The position numbers and the translations under genes are program-made. Positions 1-8,491 of a stretch of 57,975 bases of DNA are shown here, in pieces. Within the stretch, counting starts at the first letter, position 1. Each line of letters starts with the position of its first letter. Source of the DNA: Vampirovibrionales bacterium (GTDB lineage Bacteria; Cyanobacteriota; Vampirovibrionia; Vampirovibrionales; JAGQHJ01); contig JANWIO010000059.1 of NCBI GenBank assembly GCA_025449835.1, forward strand, positions 1 through 57,975. Reading direction: 5' to 3'. Under the pieces are notes generated by a model that worked only from the letters and a program-made list of their open reading frames with translations, was not told the DNA's origin and did no database searches.

Positions 1-237
1 AACGACTGGGAAACAGTTCTGGAAGAGCAAGATGTTGTTCAGTTTTTCCCAGTGGGTTTTCATCCACGGGGAGCCATTGCTTGGTGGCCCTTTTTAGTGG
101 CTGGGTTTTGCCAATTGGGACAGTTTCTCGATGCAATTTCAGTGTTTTTTCCAGGACGCTACGAGCTTTCGCTTCGGTGGGGGCGTTGTTGGCTGATTCG
201 AGGAATTAAGCGTGATGATGTCACGTTGTTGACATAA
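1..237 (+). CDS. C-terminal part of an unrecognised protein, cut by the window edge
   Basis: The frame is open from the first base to a TAA at 235-237, giving 78 residues with no start codon needed, so this is probably the end of a longer gene. It is rich in Trp, Phe and Gly and ends with a basic stretch (WLIRGIKRDD). I do not recognise the family. A GTG at 52 could serve as an internal start, but the open frame upstream argues for truncation. An 84-base gap separates it from the next plus-strand gene. Confidence 0.4.
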   Translation, partial: NDWETVLEEQDVVQFFPVGFHPRGAIAWWPFLVAGFCQLGQFLDAISVFFPGRYELSLRWGRCWLIRGIKRDDVTLLT

Positions 238-321
238 AGCCATGGTAGGGTTGGGAAATTGAGTCACATGTTCATCAAAAAAGTGGAAGTACAATCAATC
301 GGTGGGGATGAATAAAATTTA

Positions 322-1290
322 ATGTATGTTCATAGAGCTTATCCGAAAATCCTCCAGCAGATGCCTGTATCTGCTAGGCCTAAGACTCAGTTGTGGAGCT
401 CAGAGCGTTTTCGGTTTTCACAAAACACTTTTTTTAATTTTGAGGGGCTTGATAGGGTTTTTAATGAGACAGGCTACCTGTCGAAGTGGAAAAAAGGGAG
501 TGCTATCCCTATTAATGGGCCTGTTGCAACAGAAAGCAGTTGGAATTACTTTTCACCTTCCTTGAAGCAAGAAATTTTGCCTTTTTTAAACAAAGATGCC
601 ATCCCGACCTTGGCAAAAATGTTGAAAAGAAAAAAATTAGGGGTTCTGGAAGAAGCCTCGGATATTTGGAATGAAAGTATTGCCCTTGCAGCTATGGAGG
701 TGGGTGCTTTAGACAATCTCCAGCTTCAGCGTACTGTGGAGTCCGTTTATCGTAAATCGGATCCCTCGAACCTAGCGCATTGTATCCAGGAAGTGGCCTC
801 CAAAATATCGAATCGCTTTGCAGAACAATTTGCGCAACTGTCGGATTTATCGACTCCAGAGGTAAAGGAAATTTTAGCATTGCATTATATCCGATTGGCC
901 TCGTTGCAACAGGAAGGGCGCTTTAAAAATTTAAAAAAGGATACCCTGACCCAACTCTTAGGGGAGTATCAAGAGCTGATGGAAAAGTTACCAACGGCAC
1001 CTTTACGGAATCATTTAAGAGATCTTCGTAAATATATGAAAAAAGGGCAAAAAATTTCGCCCAATCTCAAGCTGATTCAAGAAGGGTTAATTCAGATTTT
1101 GAGAGAAAGCTTGGGTAAAAAGGTGTCTGTTCAGCAGATGAATCAATTTTTGCAGGTGAAACACCGTTTGCGCCGAGGGTTACACCTTGTTCGCATTAAA
1201 GGGGAAAAGATTGATTATGATCGTCGTAAAGAGATGACCAAACCCTTTGAAGCCCTTGCTGAAGCGCAAATTGCCAACAACTGTTCTTAG
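322..1290 (+). CDS. Hypothetical helical protein, 322 aa
   Basis: A long open frame with ATG start and codon use like its neighbours. The predicted product is mostly helical and rich in Lys, Leu and Gln, with no signal peptide or membrane segment. Near the N-terminus it has SARPKTQLW followed by ERFRFS, which resembles the short Arg-Phe tag at the start of several other unrelated proteins here (see findings). No catalytic motif is visible and I do not recognise a family. It converges with murT, overlapping by 4 bases, so the two share no transcription unit. The start is not firmly fixed: the only purine-rich run upstream (301-307) lies about 14 bases away. Confidence 0.6.
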   Translation: MYVHRAYPKILQQMPVSARPKTQLWSSERFRFSQNTFFNFEGLDRVFNETGYLSKWKKGSAIPINGPVATESSWNYFSPSLKQEILPFLNKDAIPTLAKMLKRKKLGVLEEASDIWNESIALAAMEVGALDNLQLQRTVESVYRKSDPSNLAHCIQEVASKISNRFAEQFAQLSDLSTPEVKEILALHYIRLASLQQEGRFKNLKKDTLTQLLGEYQELMEKLPTAPLRNHLRDLRKYMKKGQKISPNLKLIQEGLIQILRESLGKKVSVQQMNQFLQVKHRLRRGLHLVRIKGEKIDYDRRKEMTKPFEALAEAQIANNCS

Positions 1291-2654
1291 CGACTCCCCA
1301 ATGCTTTGCTCAGCTGAAGGAGGGCCGTATAGGTGGGTAAGATGTACAGCGTTTCATCGGTTGATGTTTCATTTAATCCCTGTTGAAAGGCTTTTAGGAT
1401 ATCGGGTTTTGTTTTAATCTGGTTGACAGGGACACCTGCATACTGAAGTCGTACAGCCATATCTTCAGCACGGTGCCCAGAAACGATAATTGGTTTGGAG
1501 GATTGCGCCAACAACTCAAAAGGGGCATCCCACAGCCAAGAGATATCCCTACCATCGGCATAATTATCATTAATCATAATGACAATACGGCTTTTAGGGT
1601 CAGCAGTAACCACTTTCAGGACTTCTGTTGCACCAATCGGGTTTTTAATCAGCAGAATCATGACGGATTTTCCTTGGATGTGTCGTTTTTCTGCCCGACC
1701 AAAAATACTATGGTAACTGGAAACCCCTTGCTCAATGGTTTGGGTGGGAATTTGAAGCCAACTTGCTGTAACCGTTGCTGCCAAAAGATTATATGCATTA
1801 AACAAACCAGGGAGGTCTAAGCAAATAGGGTCAAACGGTTGACCCTCGCACTGAAATTGGATCTGACTCTCATTGGCGGAAATATCAATATTTTCTGCTT
1901 CTAACCAGGGTGCCGGACGCTTAAACTTACAATTTGGGCATTCATAATGCCCTAAATGGCCATAAAGCACCTTGGTATAGTAAAGCGGCGCTTGGCATAA
2001 GGGGCAATCGGTCACTTCTTGAGGAAATTCTACGGGAAAATCAAGGGATAACGTTTTGGGGTAGGAAACGTTGTTGACCCCATAGTAAATAACGCGATCA
2101 GGGGGAAAATGCTGTCCAATACTGGCGACCATCGGGTCGTCTGCGTTTAAGGCCAGCATGCCACCGCCTAAACGAATTCCTTCTTGGATCAGCTTTGCTG
2201 TGGTATTCAGTTCTCCGTATCGGTCCAATTGATCCCGAAATAAATTGGTAACCACAGTAAGGTGAGGGTGAATGACCTTGGCAATACCCGGTAGTGAAGC
2301 TTCATCCACTTCAATCACCCCGTAATCGGCATCGAGTTTACCGCAAAAGTGACTTTCTAACAGTAAAGCTGCCGTAATCCCTGGGAGCATATTGGCCCCC
2401 AATTGGTTATGAACCACTTTGTACCCACCAGCTTCAATAAAAGCAGAGAGTAATCCTGCGGTGGTGCTTTTTCCATTGGTCCCTGTGATGGCAACCGTTT
2501 TTTCTCGAATTTGATTACCCAGGCGCCCTAAAAGATTATTATCCAGCTTTAAAGCGACTTTGCCAGGCAGGGATGTTCCGGATCCAACTTTAAAGGTTCG
2601 AACCAGTTGAGCACTGAGTTTTCCGGCAGTCACCGCAAGGGTGGTTTTAAGCAT
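1287..2654 (-). CDS. murT: MurT-like Mur ligase, lipid II isoglutaminyl synthase subunit
   Basis: MurT with GatD amidates the D-glutamate of lipid II in peptidoglycan synthesis; it acts in the cytoplasm at the membrane face. Seen here: the Mur-ligase ATP loop GTNGKST at residues 58-64, a central CPLC...CPNC four-cysteine zinc ribbon typical of MurT rather than of MurC-F, and a C-terminal domain of the DUF1727 type. The 455-residue length fits the family. It overlaps the end of dapL by 8 bases on the same strand, suggesting a two-gene cell-wall operon. The glutaminase partner GatD, normally adjacent, is not in this window; nothing lies downstream on this strand before the window start, so it may be elsewhere. 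Confidence 0.85.
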   Translation of the reverse strand: MLKTTLAVTAGKLSAQLVRTFKVGSGTSLPGKVALKLDNNLLGRLGNQIREKTVAITGTNGKSTTAGLLSAFIEAGGYKVVHNQLGANMLPGITAALLLESHFCGKLDADYGVIEVDEASLPGIAKVIHPHLTVVTNLFRDQLDRYGELNTTAKLIQEGIRLGGGMLALNADDPMVASIGQHFPPDRVIYYGVNNVSYPKTLSLDFPVEFPQEVTDCPLCQAPLYYTKVLYGHLGHYECPNCKFKRPAPWLEAENIDISANESQIQFQCEGQPFDPICLDLPGLFNAYNLLAATVTASWLQIPTQTIEQGVSSYHSIFGRAEKRHIQGKSVMILLIKNPIGATEVLKVVTADPKSRIVIMINDNYADGRDISWLWDAPFELLAQSSKPIIVSGHRAEDMAVRLQYAGVPVNQIKTKPDILKAFQQGLNETSTDETLYILPTYTALLQLSKALGSR

Positions 2655-3846
2655 GGGTAGTGGTGGGTTGCTTGGTGTTTGTAAATTGGATACCTTGGGC
2701 TTTCAGGCGACGAATGGCTTCTTCAATCCGGCTTTCATTCTGGGTAAGCGCAACCCGGAAAAAGCCTGTGCCTGCTTCGCCGTAACCTGTCCCAGGGGCC
2801 ACCACAATATCGCATTTATCCAGGAGTAAGGCCACAAACTCAACATCACTATAGCCGGAAGGAACGGGAACCCACAGATAAAAAGTGGCTTTGTTGGGTG
2901 GAAAATCCCAGCCCATTTCATTAAGCCCTTTTACAAAAATATCCCGACGCTTTGCATAGAGGGTATTCAGATTTGCGAGTAGTTCATCAGAACGGTTTAA
3001 ACCGGCAATGGCTGCCTTTTGAATGGCTTTAAAAACACCACTATCGCAGTTGTTTTTAATCAAGCCTAATGCATCCAGGGCAGACTGGTTGCCAACGGCA
3101 AATCCTACCCGCCAACCGGTCATGTTGTACATTTTACTGAGGCTAAACATTTCAATACAAACCGATTTAGCGCCAGGGGCTTCTAAAAAGCTGGGGGCCC
3201 GATAGCCATCAAAGGTCATCTCAGAGTAGGCATAGTCATGGCAGAGCAAAATCTCGTTTTCTTTACAGAATGCAATGGTTTCAGCAATAAAATCGGGTGA
3301 TGCAAGGCTCCCTGTTGGGTTGTTTGGATAATTTAAGAACAGGAGCTTGGCCCGTTTTGCGATGTCAGATGGAATTTTTGAATAATCGGGTAAAAAATTG
3401 TTTTCAGGACGTAAAGGAATGGTATAAGGCTCTCCACCACAGAGAATGGTGAAATTACGATAAACAGGATAGCCTGGTGAAGGGACTAAAACCACATCTC
3501 CTGGATCAACGTAGGCCATGATTAAGTGAGCAATCCCCTCTTTAGAACCAATGAGTGACATCACCTCTGTTTCAGGATTGACGTCCACACCAAAACGGTT
3601 TTTCATCCACTGAGATGCTGCGGTACGGTATTCAAGGGTGCCACGGTAAGGCGGATAATTATGAGTTGAAGCATCATCAATAGCCTCATGCATGGCCTCT
3701 AAAATAGGCTGTGGCGTAGGGAGATCAGGATCCCCAATCCCGAGGTTGATAATATCTCGGCCTTGGGCTTTGGCCGCATCAATTTTTTTATCCAGTTCTG
3801 CAAACAAATAGGGAGGGATTTGCGTCAATTTTTGTGAGGGGCGCAT
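2647..3846 (-). CDS. dapL: LL-diaminopimelate aminotransferase
   Basis: A PLP-dependent class I/II aminotransferase that converts tetrahydrodipicolinate to LL-2,6-diaminopimelate, a one-step route to DAP and lysine used by cyanobacteria, plants and some anaerobes. The 399-residue protein shows the DapL-like N-terminus (RDIINLGIGDPDLPTP), the NYPNNPTG loop, and the PLP lysine in SLSKMYNMTGWRVG. Related aminotransferases (AlaC/AspC-like) share these motifs, so DapL is the best but not the only reading. The overlap with murT fits, since DAP is a peptidoglycan building block. The ATG lies just before the divergent gap to comB. Confidence 0.8.
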   Translation of the reverse strand: MRPSQKLTQIPPYLFAELDKKIDAAKAQGRDIINLGIGDPDLPTPQPILEAMHEAIDDASTHNYPPYRGTLEYRTAASQWMKNRFGVDVNPETEVMSLIGSKEGIAHLIMAYVDPGDVVLVPSPGYPVYRNFTILCGGEPYTIPLRPENNFLPDYSKIPSDIAKRAKLLFLNYPNNPTGSLASPDFIAETIAFCKENEILLCHDYAYSEMTFDGYRAPSFLEAPGAKSVCIEMFSLSKMYNMTGWRVGFAVGNQSALDALGLIKNNCDSGVFKAIQKAAIAGLNRSDELLANLNTLYAKRRDIFVKGLNEMGWDFPPNKATFYLWVPVPSGYSDVEFVALLLDKCDIVVAPGTGYGEAGTGFFRVALTQNESRIEEAIRRLKAQGIQFTNTKQPTTTHA

Positions 3847-3948
3847 CGGTTTTTATCCTTTTTGCTGATTAACTTCTATCTGGAGAACCTTTTCATCTTA
3901 TGATAGCTTGAATGTTAGCATAAATATAACGCCCTTGGAAACTATTCC

Positions 3949-4704
3949 GTGAAGATTGACGTTGCCATTACACCGGCTTTGCTCCCCCATCTGGATCTTT
4001 TGGATTCCATTGTGGTTGCTGTGGACGTATTAAGAGCAACGAGTAGTATGATTGTGGCATTTGAGAAAGGTGTTTCTCAGATTTATCCTGTCGAAACCGT
4101 TGAAGAAGCAATCAGTTTATCTCTGAAAATTTCAGAGAGCCTCTTGGTTGGAGAGGTTTCGAGTGTAAAACCAGTAGAATTTCAGTATGATAATTCTCCG
4201 GTGGCCCTTTATCACGCCGAGGATTTGGCTGGAAAAAGCCTGGTGATGCGAACCACCAATGGAACCGCTTTGCTAAAGCAATTGACTGCATTGGGTGTCC
4301 CGCAAGCCTATATTGGGAGCTTTTTAAACCTTCAGGATTTGTTACGTGTCCTTCAAGCTTACGAAAAGCCTATCTGTATCTGCTGTGCCGGGAATAGTGG
4401 TGAGGTGAGTGTTGAAGATTTGGGATTTGCCGGGGCCTTTGTGAGAGAATGGACTCAATTAAGGCAAAATGCTGAACTGACGGATGCTGCCAACGTGGCT
4501 TTAAGTCTGTGGGAAAATGTTGAGCAGAGTGTTGATGTTTTATTTTCAAGATCAACCCATGCCGAAAAACTGGAAGCCTTGGGACGAACGTCGGATCTGG
4601 TATTTATTGCCGAAAAAACGATTCCCTACGTGCCAGTATTTTTCTCCAAAGAAGGTGTTATAACCCTTCTACAAACAGAACAAAGAGTAGGACAGTTATT
4701 GTAA
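3949..4704 (+). CDS. comB: ComB-family 2-phosphosulfolactate phosphatase
   Basis: A ComB-family protein of 251 residues. The family is named for 2-phosphosulfolactate phosphatase of coenzyme M synthesis, but it is widespread in bacteria that do not make CoM, including cyanobacteria, where its substrate is uncertain. Family features seen: VVAVDVLRATSS near residue 23 (Asp plus Arg-Ala-Thr), LVGEV, and MRTTNGTALL. The start is GTG at 3949, the first start in frame after the divergent gap. It begins a tight plus-strand run comB-prmA-rsmE-cca; its TAA shares one base with the ATG of prmA, so translation is probably coupled. Confidence 0.75.
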   Translation: MKIDVAITPALLPHLDLLDSIVVAVDVLRATSSMIVAFEKGVSQIYPVETVEEAISLSLKISESLLVGEVSSVKPVEFQYDNSPVALYHAEDLAGKSLVMRTTNGTALLKQLTALGVPQAYIGSFLNLQDLLRVLQAYEKPICICCAGNSGEVSVEDLGFAGAFVREWTQLRQNAELTDAANVALSLWENVEQSVDVLFSRSTHAEKLEALGRTSDLVFIAEKTIPYVPVFFSKEGVITLLQTEQRVGQLL

Positions 4705-5591
4705 TGGTTAAAACACTGATGCGAACTTCTATTACCCTTACCCTGGTCTCTGATGAAAAGGCCACCTTTCTAGAGGAGATGCTCTGGACCCTGGATGGGG
4801 TTGAAAGTGTTACCTATCGATTAGATGGCGAAGAGTATTTTCAGGGTCTCCAAGTGATTGGAAACGCTCCAAATCTCTTGTCGCAGATTCAACAGCTTTG
4901 TGAAGAATATGGCTTGCAGCAAGCCGTGAGTATCCAGCCCCCTGTTGAGATCTCTGAAGCGGATTGGGCGGAGTGTTGGAAGCAATATTGGCATGTCAAT
5001 CGAATATTGCCGCATTTGGTGATTCAGCCGAGTTGGGAGCCCTTTACACCATTACCGAAGGATATTGTTTTAAAACTGGATCCGGGTTCAGCCTTTGGGA
5101 CAGGGACTCATGACACAACCCAATTGATGTTGTTTGTGTTAAACGAAATCATGCATTCTGCTGGGTCAAAACCTCAAAATCTTTTGGATGTGGGGACAGG
5201 GTCGGGAATTTTAGCTATCTATGGGGCTAAGCTGGGTATTTCAGATTGTGTGGCCATTGACAATGATTCCCATGCTGTGGATGTTGCTTGCGAAAATATT
5301 GCGTTAAATGGTGTCGCAGAACAAATTACCGGATCAACGCAAACGGTGGGTGAGATGGCGGGACAAAAACAATTTGACTTGGTGCTGGCCAATATTTTGA
5401 CACCCATTCTAAAAGACTTAATGCCGGATTTCGAGAAGGTTTTGTCACCACAAGGGATTTTGGTGATGAGTGGGATTACCCGTCGCCAATCCCCACAAAT
5501 TTTAGAAAGCATGCAAATCTATCATTTAGATTTAGTAAGGTTTATTCAGAAAGGGGATTGGGTTGCCCTTGTCTGTAAAAAGAAATCCTAA
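4704..5591 (+). CDS. prmA: Ribosomal protein L11 methyltransferase PrmA
   Basis: PrmA trimethylates lysines and the N-terminus of ribosomal protein L11 using S-adenosylmethionine. The 295-residue protein has the PrmA N-terminal domain, DPGSAFGTGTHDTT ahead of the SAM site, the class I motif LDVGTGSGILAIYGAKLG, and the active-site LVLANILTPIL (the Asn-Ile-Leu variant typical of the family). The ATG overlaps the comB stop by one base and the 3' end overlaps the start of rsmE by about 29 bases, so the run comB to cca is likely one operon of translation and RNA-modification genes. Confidence 0.93.
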   Translation: MVKTLMRTSITLTLVSDEKATFLEEMLWTLDGVESVTYRLDGEEYFQGLQVIGNAPNLLSQIQQLCEEYGLQQAVSIQPPVEISEADWAECWKQYWHVNRILPHLVIQPSWEPFTPLPKDIVLKLDPGSAFGTGTHDTTQLMLFVLNEIMHSAGSKPQNLLDVGTGSGILAIYGAKLGISDCVAIDNDSHAVDVACENIALNGVAEQITGSTQTVGEMAGQKQFDLVLANILTPILKDLMPDFEKVLSPQGILVMSGITRRQSPQILESMQIYHLDLVRFIQKGDWVALVCKKKS

Positions 5592-6360
5592 TCTGCATTG
5601 GTTTTTTGCTCGATTTTTGGTGCCATTAGGCTCTTTGCCAGCAACGGTTAAGCTCAATGATCCGGAGTTGGCCCACCATTTAAAAAATGTGATGCGACTG
5701 AAGCCGGGTGAAAAGCTTGTGTTGGTTGATGAACTTGAGAAACAACCTTATCTCTCTCAGATAGAAGCGCTTCAAAATCAACACGTTACGGTAACCGTCA
5801 TTCAGGCCCTGCCTGTAAATGTATCAGATGTCTCAACCTCTGTTGTTGCGGCAGTGTGCTTAATTAAAGGCCCGCGATGGGATTGGATGCTTCAAAAACT
5901 CACAGAACTGGGGATTTCTGAGATTATTCCTGTCATTTCAGAACGGACAATTATTGATGTGAAGAAGCCTGAAACAAAGCTTGAGCGATGGTCTCAAATT
6001 TTAAAAAATGCGGCTGAACAATCTGAGCGGGTTTTTATTCCCAAAATACGTCCACCCCTGTCTTTGACAGCTTTTGTTTCTCAGGCGCAACAGGAAAAGC
6101 GTTTATTAAAGCTGGTGGCCTCAGAACATGCCACGGTTCCACTTTCCCAGGCACTCCAGGGACGTGCAGATTATGGGAAAATGCTTTTTGTGGTGGGGCC
6201 GGAGGGGGGATGGAGCGATGCTGAATTGGGGCTGCTCCAAGACGGTGGTTTCCAATCTGTGAGCTTGGGTGATAAGATCCTCCGCAGTGAAACAGCTGCT
6301 TTGTATCTCGCAACCGTAGGTCATTATGTTACCTTTAAACCCCCTCATGAATCCCCTTGA
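5563..6360 (+). CDS. rsmE: 16S rRNA m3U1498 methyltransferase RsmE
   Basis: RsmE methylates N3 of U1498 of 16S rRNA; it is a SPOUT-fold (knotted) SAM methyltransferase. Seen: the N-terminal PUA-like segment (ARFLVPLG, HHLKNVMRLKPGEK), the central KGPRWDWMLQKLTELG, and the knot motifs VVGPEGGWSDAE and LGDKILRSETAAL. The length of about 265 residues is slightly long for the family. The start is uncertain: TTG at 5563 is the furthest in-frame start and overlaps prmA, while conserved sequence begins near residue 14, so little of the N-terminus is in doubt. It overlaps cca at its 3' end. Confidence 0.9.
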   Translation: MPLSVKRNPNLHWFFARFLVPLGSLPATVKLNDPELAHHLKNVMRLKPGEKLVLVDELEKQPYLSQIEALQNQHVTVTVIQALPVNVSDVSTSVVAAVCLIKGPRWDWMLQKLTELGISEIIPVISERTIIDVKKPETKLERWSQILKNAAEQSERVFIPKIRPPLSLTAFVSQAQQEKRLLKLVASEHATVPLSQALQGRADYGKMLFVVGPEGGWSDAELGLLQDGGFQSVSLGDKILRSETAALYLATVGHYVTFKPPHESP

Positions 6361-7777
6361 TTTTGAGAGACGCTTTCAAGAAGTGCCTCAAGTTCAAGCG
6401 TTCTTGGAAGTTTGCCGCCAACATCAAGTGAAACCCTACCTGGTGGGGGGGGCTGTTCGAGATCTCCTTTATCAGGATATCTTGAGCAAGGATTTGGATG
6501 TTGTCGTCCCCGTTGAAGCTGCAAAAAGTATTGCAACAGCCCTTTCAGAGGTTTTGGATGCCAAGCTCATCTGCTTGGATGAGCAGTATCAGATTTATCG
6601 ACTGATAATTTTTCCCCAGATTGATATGATAGACATTGCAGGCTGTATGGGGGAGACCATTGAGCAGGATTTAAGGCGTCGGGATTTAACCATCAATGCC
6701 ATCGCTTATGATTTTGAGACGAAGGCGATTTTAGATCCCCTGGGCGGTCAGGACGATTTGGCTCATGGCATGATTCGGATGGTGGACGAGAAAAACCTCT
6801 TGGATGATCCCTTACGCTTACTTCGGGTGTTTCGGATTGGGGCGGATTTAGGATTTACGGAAATTGAACCTAAGACGCTAGAAGCAGTGACTCGCCATGG
6901 GGAAAAGTTGATTCATGCATCCTCAGAGCGGATTCACTATGAATTGATGCGGTTGTTTTCAGCGCCGTTGTGCTATTCCCATCTTAGAACAATGGGAAAA
7001 TGTGGCCTGTTAGAAACGATTTTCCCGGAGCTTTCGCCAACCCGTCAGATCCCTGCCAATTTCTATCATCATTTGGGGCTGTTTGATCATACCTTAGAAC
7101 TCTTACATCAACTGGAAGTGCATTTTCAGGATCTCCCCCAACCCATCCAAGGGGATCTGTTGAAGCCCATCAACCCGTTTACCAAGCGGATTGCCTTGGT
7201 TCGCCTGGCCTGCTTGTTTCATGACATTGGAAAGCCCGCCACTATGGAGTATGATGCCGAAATCCAAAAATACAAGTTTTACGGCCATGATCTCGTCTCT
7301 GCAGAAATGACCTGGGGCATTGCCCAACGTTTGCCTTGGGGAAAAGAGGTGACCAAAACCATTTGCCAGTTGGTTCGGTGGCATCTTTACCCTGGTGATT
7401 TGATTAAGCCGGGTATAACACCCAAAGGGTATCGGAAATTTTTTAGGCGTTTAGGGCCAGTTTTAACGGAGCTTATCCCGGTGGCCATTGCGGATCGCTT
7501 TAGTGCGCAAGGCCCTGCCATTTCAAAAGCCGATTTAGAAGCCTCTAAAGCAGGACTTATTGGTTTATGGCATCAATACCAAGACTTTTTGGTAGCTGAG
7601 CAACAAAAAACCAATTTATTAACCGGTAAAGACGTAATAATGCACCTCAAATTAGAACCAGGGCCTCAGGTTGGCGACATTTTAGAGGCTGTTCAAGAGG
7701 CGTATTTAAATGGTGAACTTAACACCAAAGATGAAGCCCTGACCTGGATTAAAGCGCATTACGCAACGTTACATTAA
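6326..7777 (+). CDS. cca: CCA-adding tRNA nucleotidyltransferase with HD domain
   Basis: A class II tRNA nucleotidyltransferase that adds or repairs the 3' CCA end. Seen: the nucleotidyltransferase motif LVGGAVRDLL (about residues 40-49) with KDLDVVV supplying metal-binding aspartates, RRRDLTINAIA, the RNA-binding middle domain, and a C-terminal HD domain with CLFHDIGKPAT near residue 300. At 483 residues it has the size of HD-containing CCA or A-adding enzymes; sequence reading alone does not tell which bases it adds. Both tRNAs in this window encode CCA, so its role here may be repair. ATG at 6326 overlaps rsmE by 35 bases; a second ATG at 6347 is possible. Confidence 0.88.
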   Translation: MLPLNPLMNPLDFERRFQEVPQVQAFLEVCRQHQVKPYLVGGAVRDLLYQDILSKDLDVVVPVEAAKSIATALSEVLDAKLICLDEQYQIYRLIIFPQIDMIDIAGCMGETIEQDLRRRDLTINAIAYDFETKAILDPLGGQDDLAHGMIRMVDEKNLLDDPLRLLRVFRIGADLGFTEIEPKTLEAVTRHGEKLIHASSERIHYELMRLFSAPLCYSHLRTMGKCGLLETIFPELSPTRQIPANFYHHLGLFDHTLELLHQLEVHFQDLPQPIQGDLLKPINPFTKRIALVRLACLFHDIGKPATMEYDAEIQKYKFYGHDLVSAEMTWGIAQRLPWGKEVTKTICQLVRWHLYPGDLIKPGITPKGYRKFFRRLGPVLTELIPVAIADRFSAQGPAISKADLEASKAGLIGLWHQYQDFLVAEQQKTNLLTGKDVIMHLKLEPGPQVGDILEAVQEAYLNGELNTKDEALTWIKAHYATLH

Positions 7778-7786
7778 TTGATGATG

Positions 7787-8077
7787 TTAGACAGACTTTT
7801 GAGCGGCTTCTGCAATTCTTAATTCGGGGTAATATTGAGCGACTTGGCCCAAAGCGTGTTTTGCTCGATCCTGGGTGCCTTGAAGCGAGATATTTTGCAT
7901 GACGGGGCTTTTCTCTAATGGCAAAGCTGTGCCAAGGGATAATGAGTCGGTTTGGGGTTTCATTACGTTTTGAAATGCAACTTGGGTCTGCTTGTCAAAA
8001 GTTGGTTTTGAAACAGCTTTTTCCCCAGTGGTACCATTGGGACGCGAAAACGGTGAAAAATGGGCATTTATCGTCAT
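7787..8077 (-). CDS. Small hypothetical protein, 96 aa
   Basis: A 96-residue, Gln-, Ser- and Thr-rich protein with a disordered-looking first half and a short helix near the C-terminus (RAKHALGQVAQYYPELRIAEAA). Its ATG has a good Shine-Dalgarno (GGGGAGA about 6 bases upstream), which supports a real gene. The start MTINAHFSPFSRPNG resembles the short Phe-Ser/Arg-Phe openings of other proteins in this window. No family recognised. It converges with cca across only 9 bases and faces a 414-base gap upstream. Confidence 0.55.
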   Translation of the reverse strand: MTINAHFSPFSRPNGTTGEKAVSKPTFDKQTQVAFQNVMKPQTDSLSLGTALPLEKSPVMQNISLQGTQDRAKHALGQVAQYYPELRIAEAAQKSV

Positions 8078-8491
8078 ACTGCAATCTCCCCTTGTTAATC
8101 GTTCTTCAATGTAAATCAGGAATAAAACGTCTCATGCTCCGCTTTCGAGCAGGCGTTGAGGTGTATTTTTGGGTTTAAAAAATTTTTTGCGACAAGCGAT
8201 AGAGACCTCCCCACCCATATAAAAACAATCTGAATTCTGTTTGTTGATAGTTTATGAAGGGGATGTTACATCGAGAAAACAGGATTTCCGTTGGAAGATC
8301 GTCATGCCTGTTTTATAAAGCTTTTTTCGTATTGAAAGTGGCTTTTTGCTTGATCTTAGGAGTTTTTTTGTCCTAACATAATGGGGATATGTTGAGACAA
8401 TGCCTTCACATTTCATTTTTTTTGAGAAATACTAATACGTTATCAATCGTTTCGTTAGAAAGCCAACATAACAAAAGAAGGTAGGTTATAT
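8078..8491. promoter_or_regulatory. Divergent intergenic region upstream of korAB
   Basis: A 414-base gap between the minus-strand small gene and korA. It should hold promoters in both directions. A 6-bp inverted repeat (TTAGGA at 8356-8361 and TCCTAA at 8371-8376, around a T-rich loop) could be an operator or small hairpin. A Shine-Dalgarno run (AAGAAGGTAGG) precedes the korA ATG. I see no convincing -35/-10 pair, RNA gene or coding frame. Confidence 0.35.
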
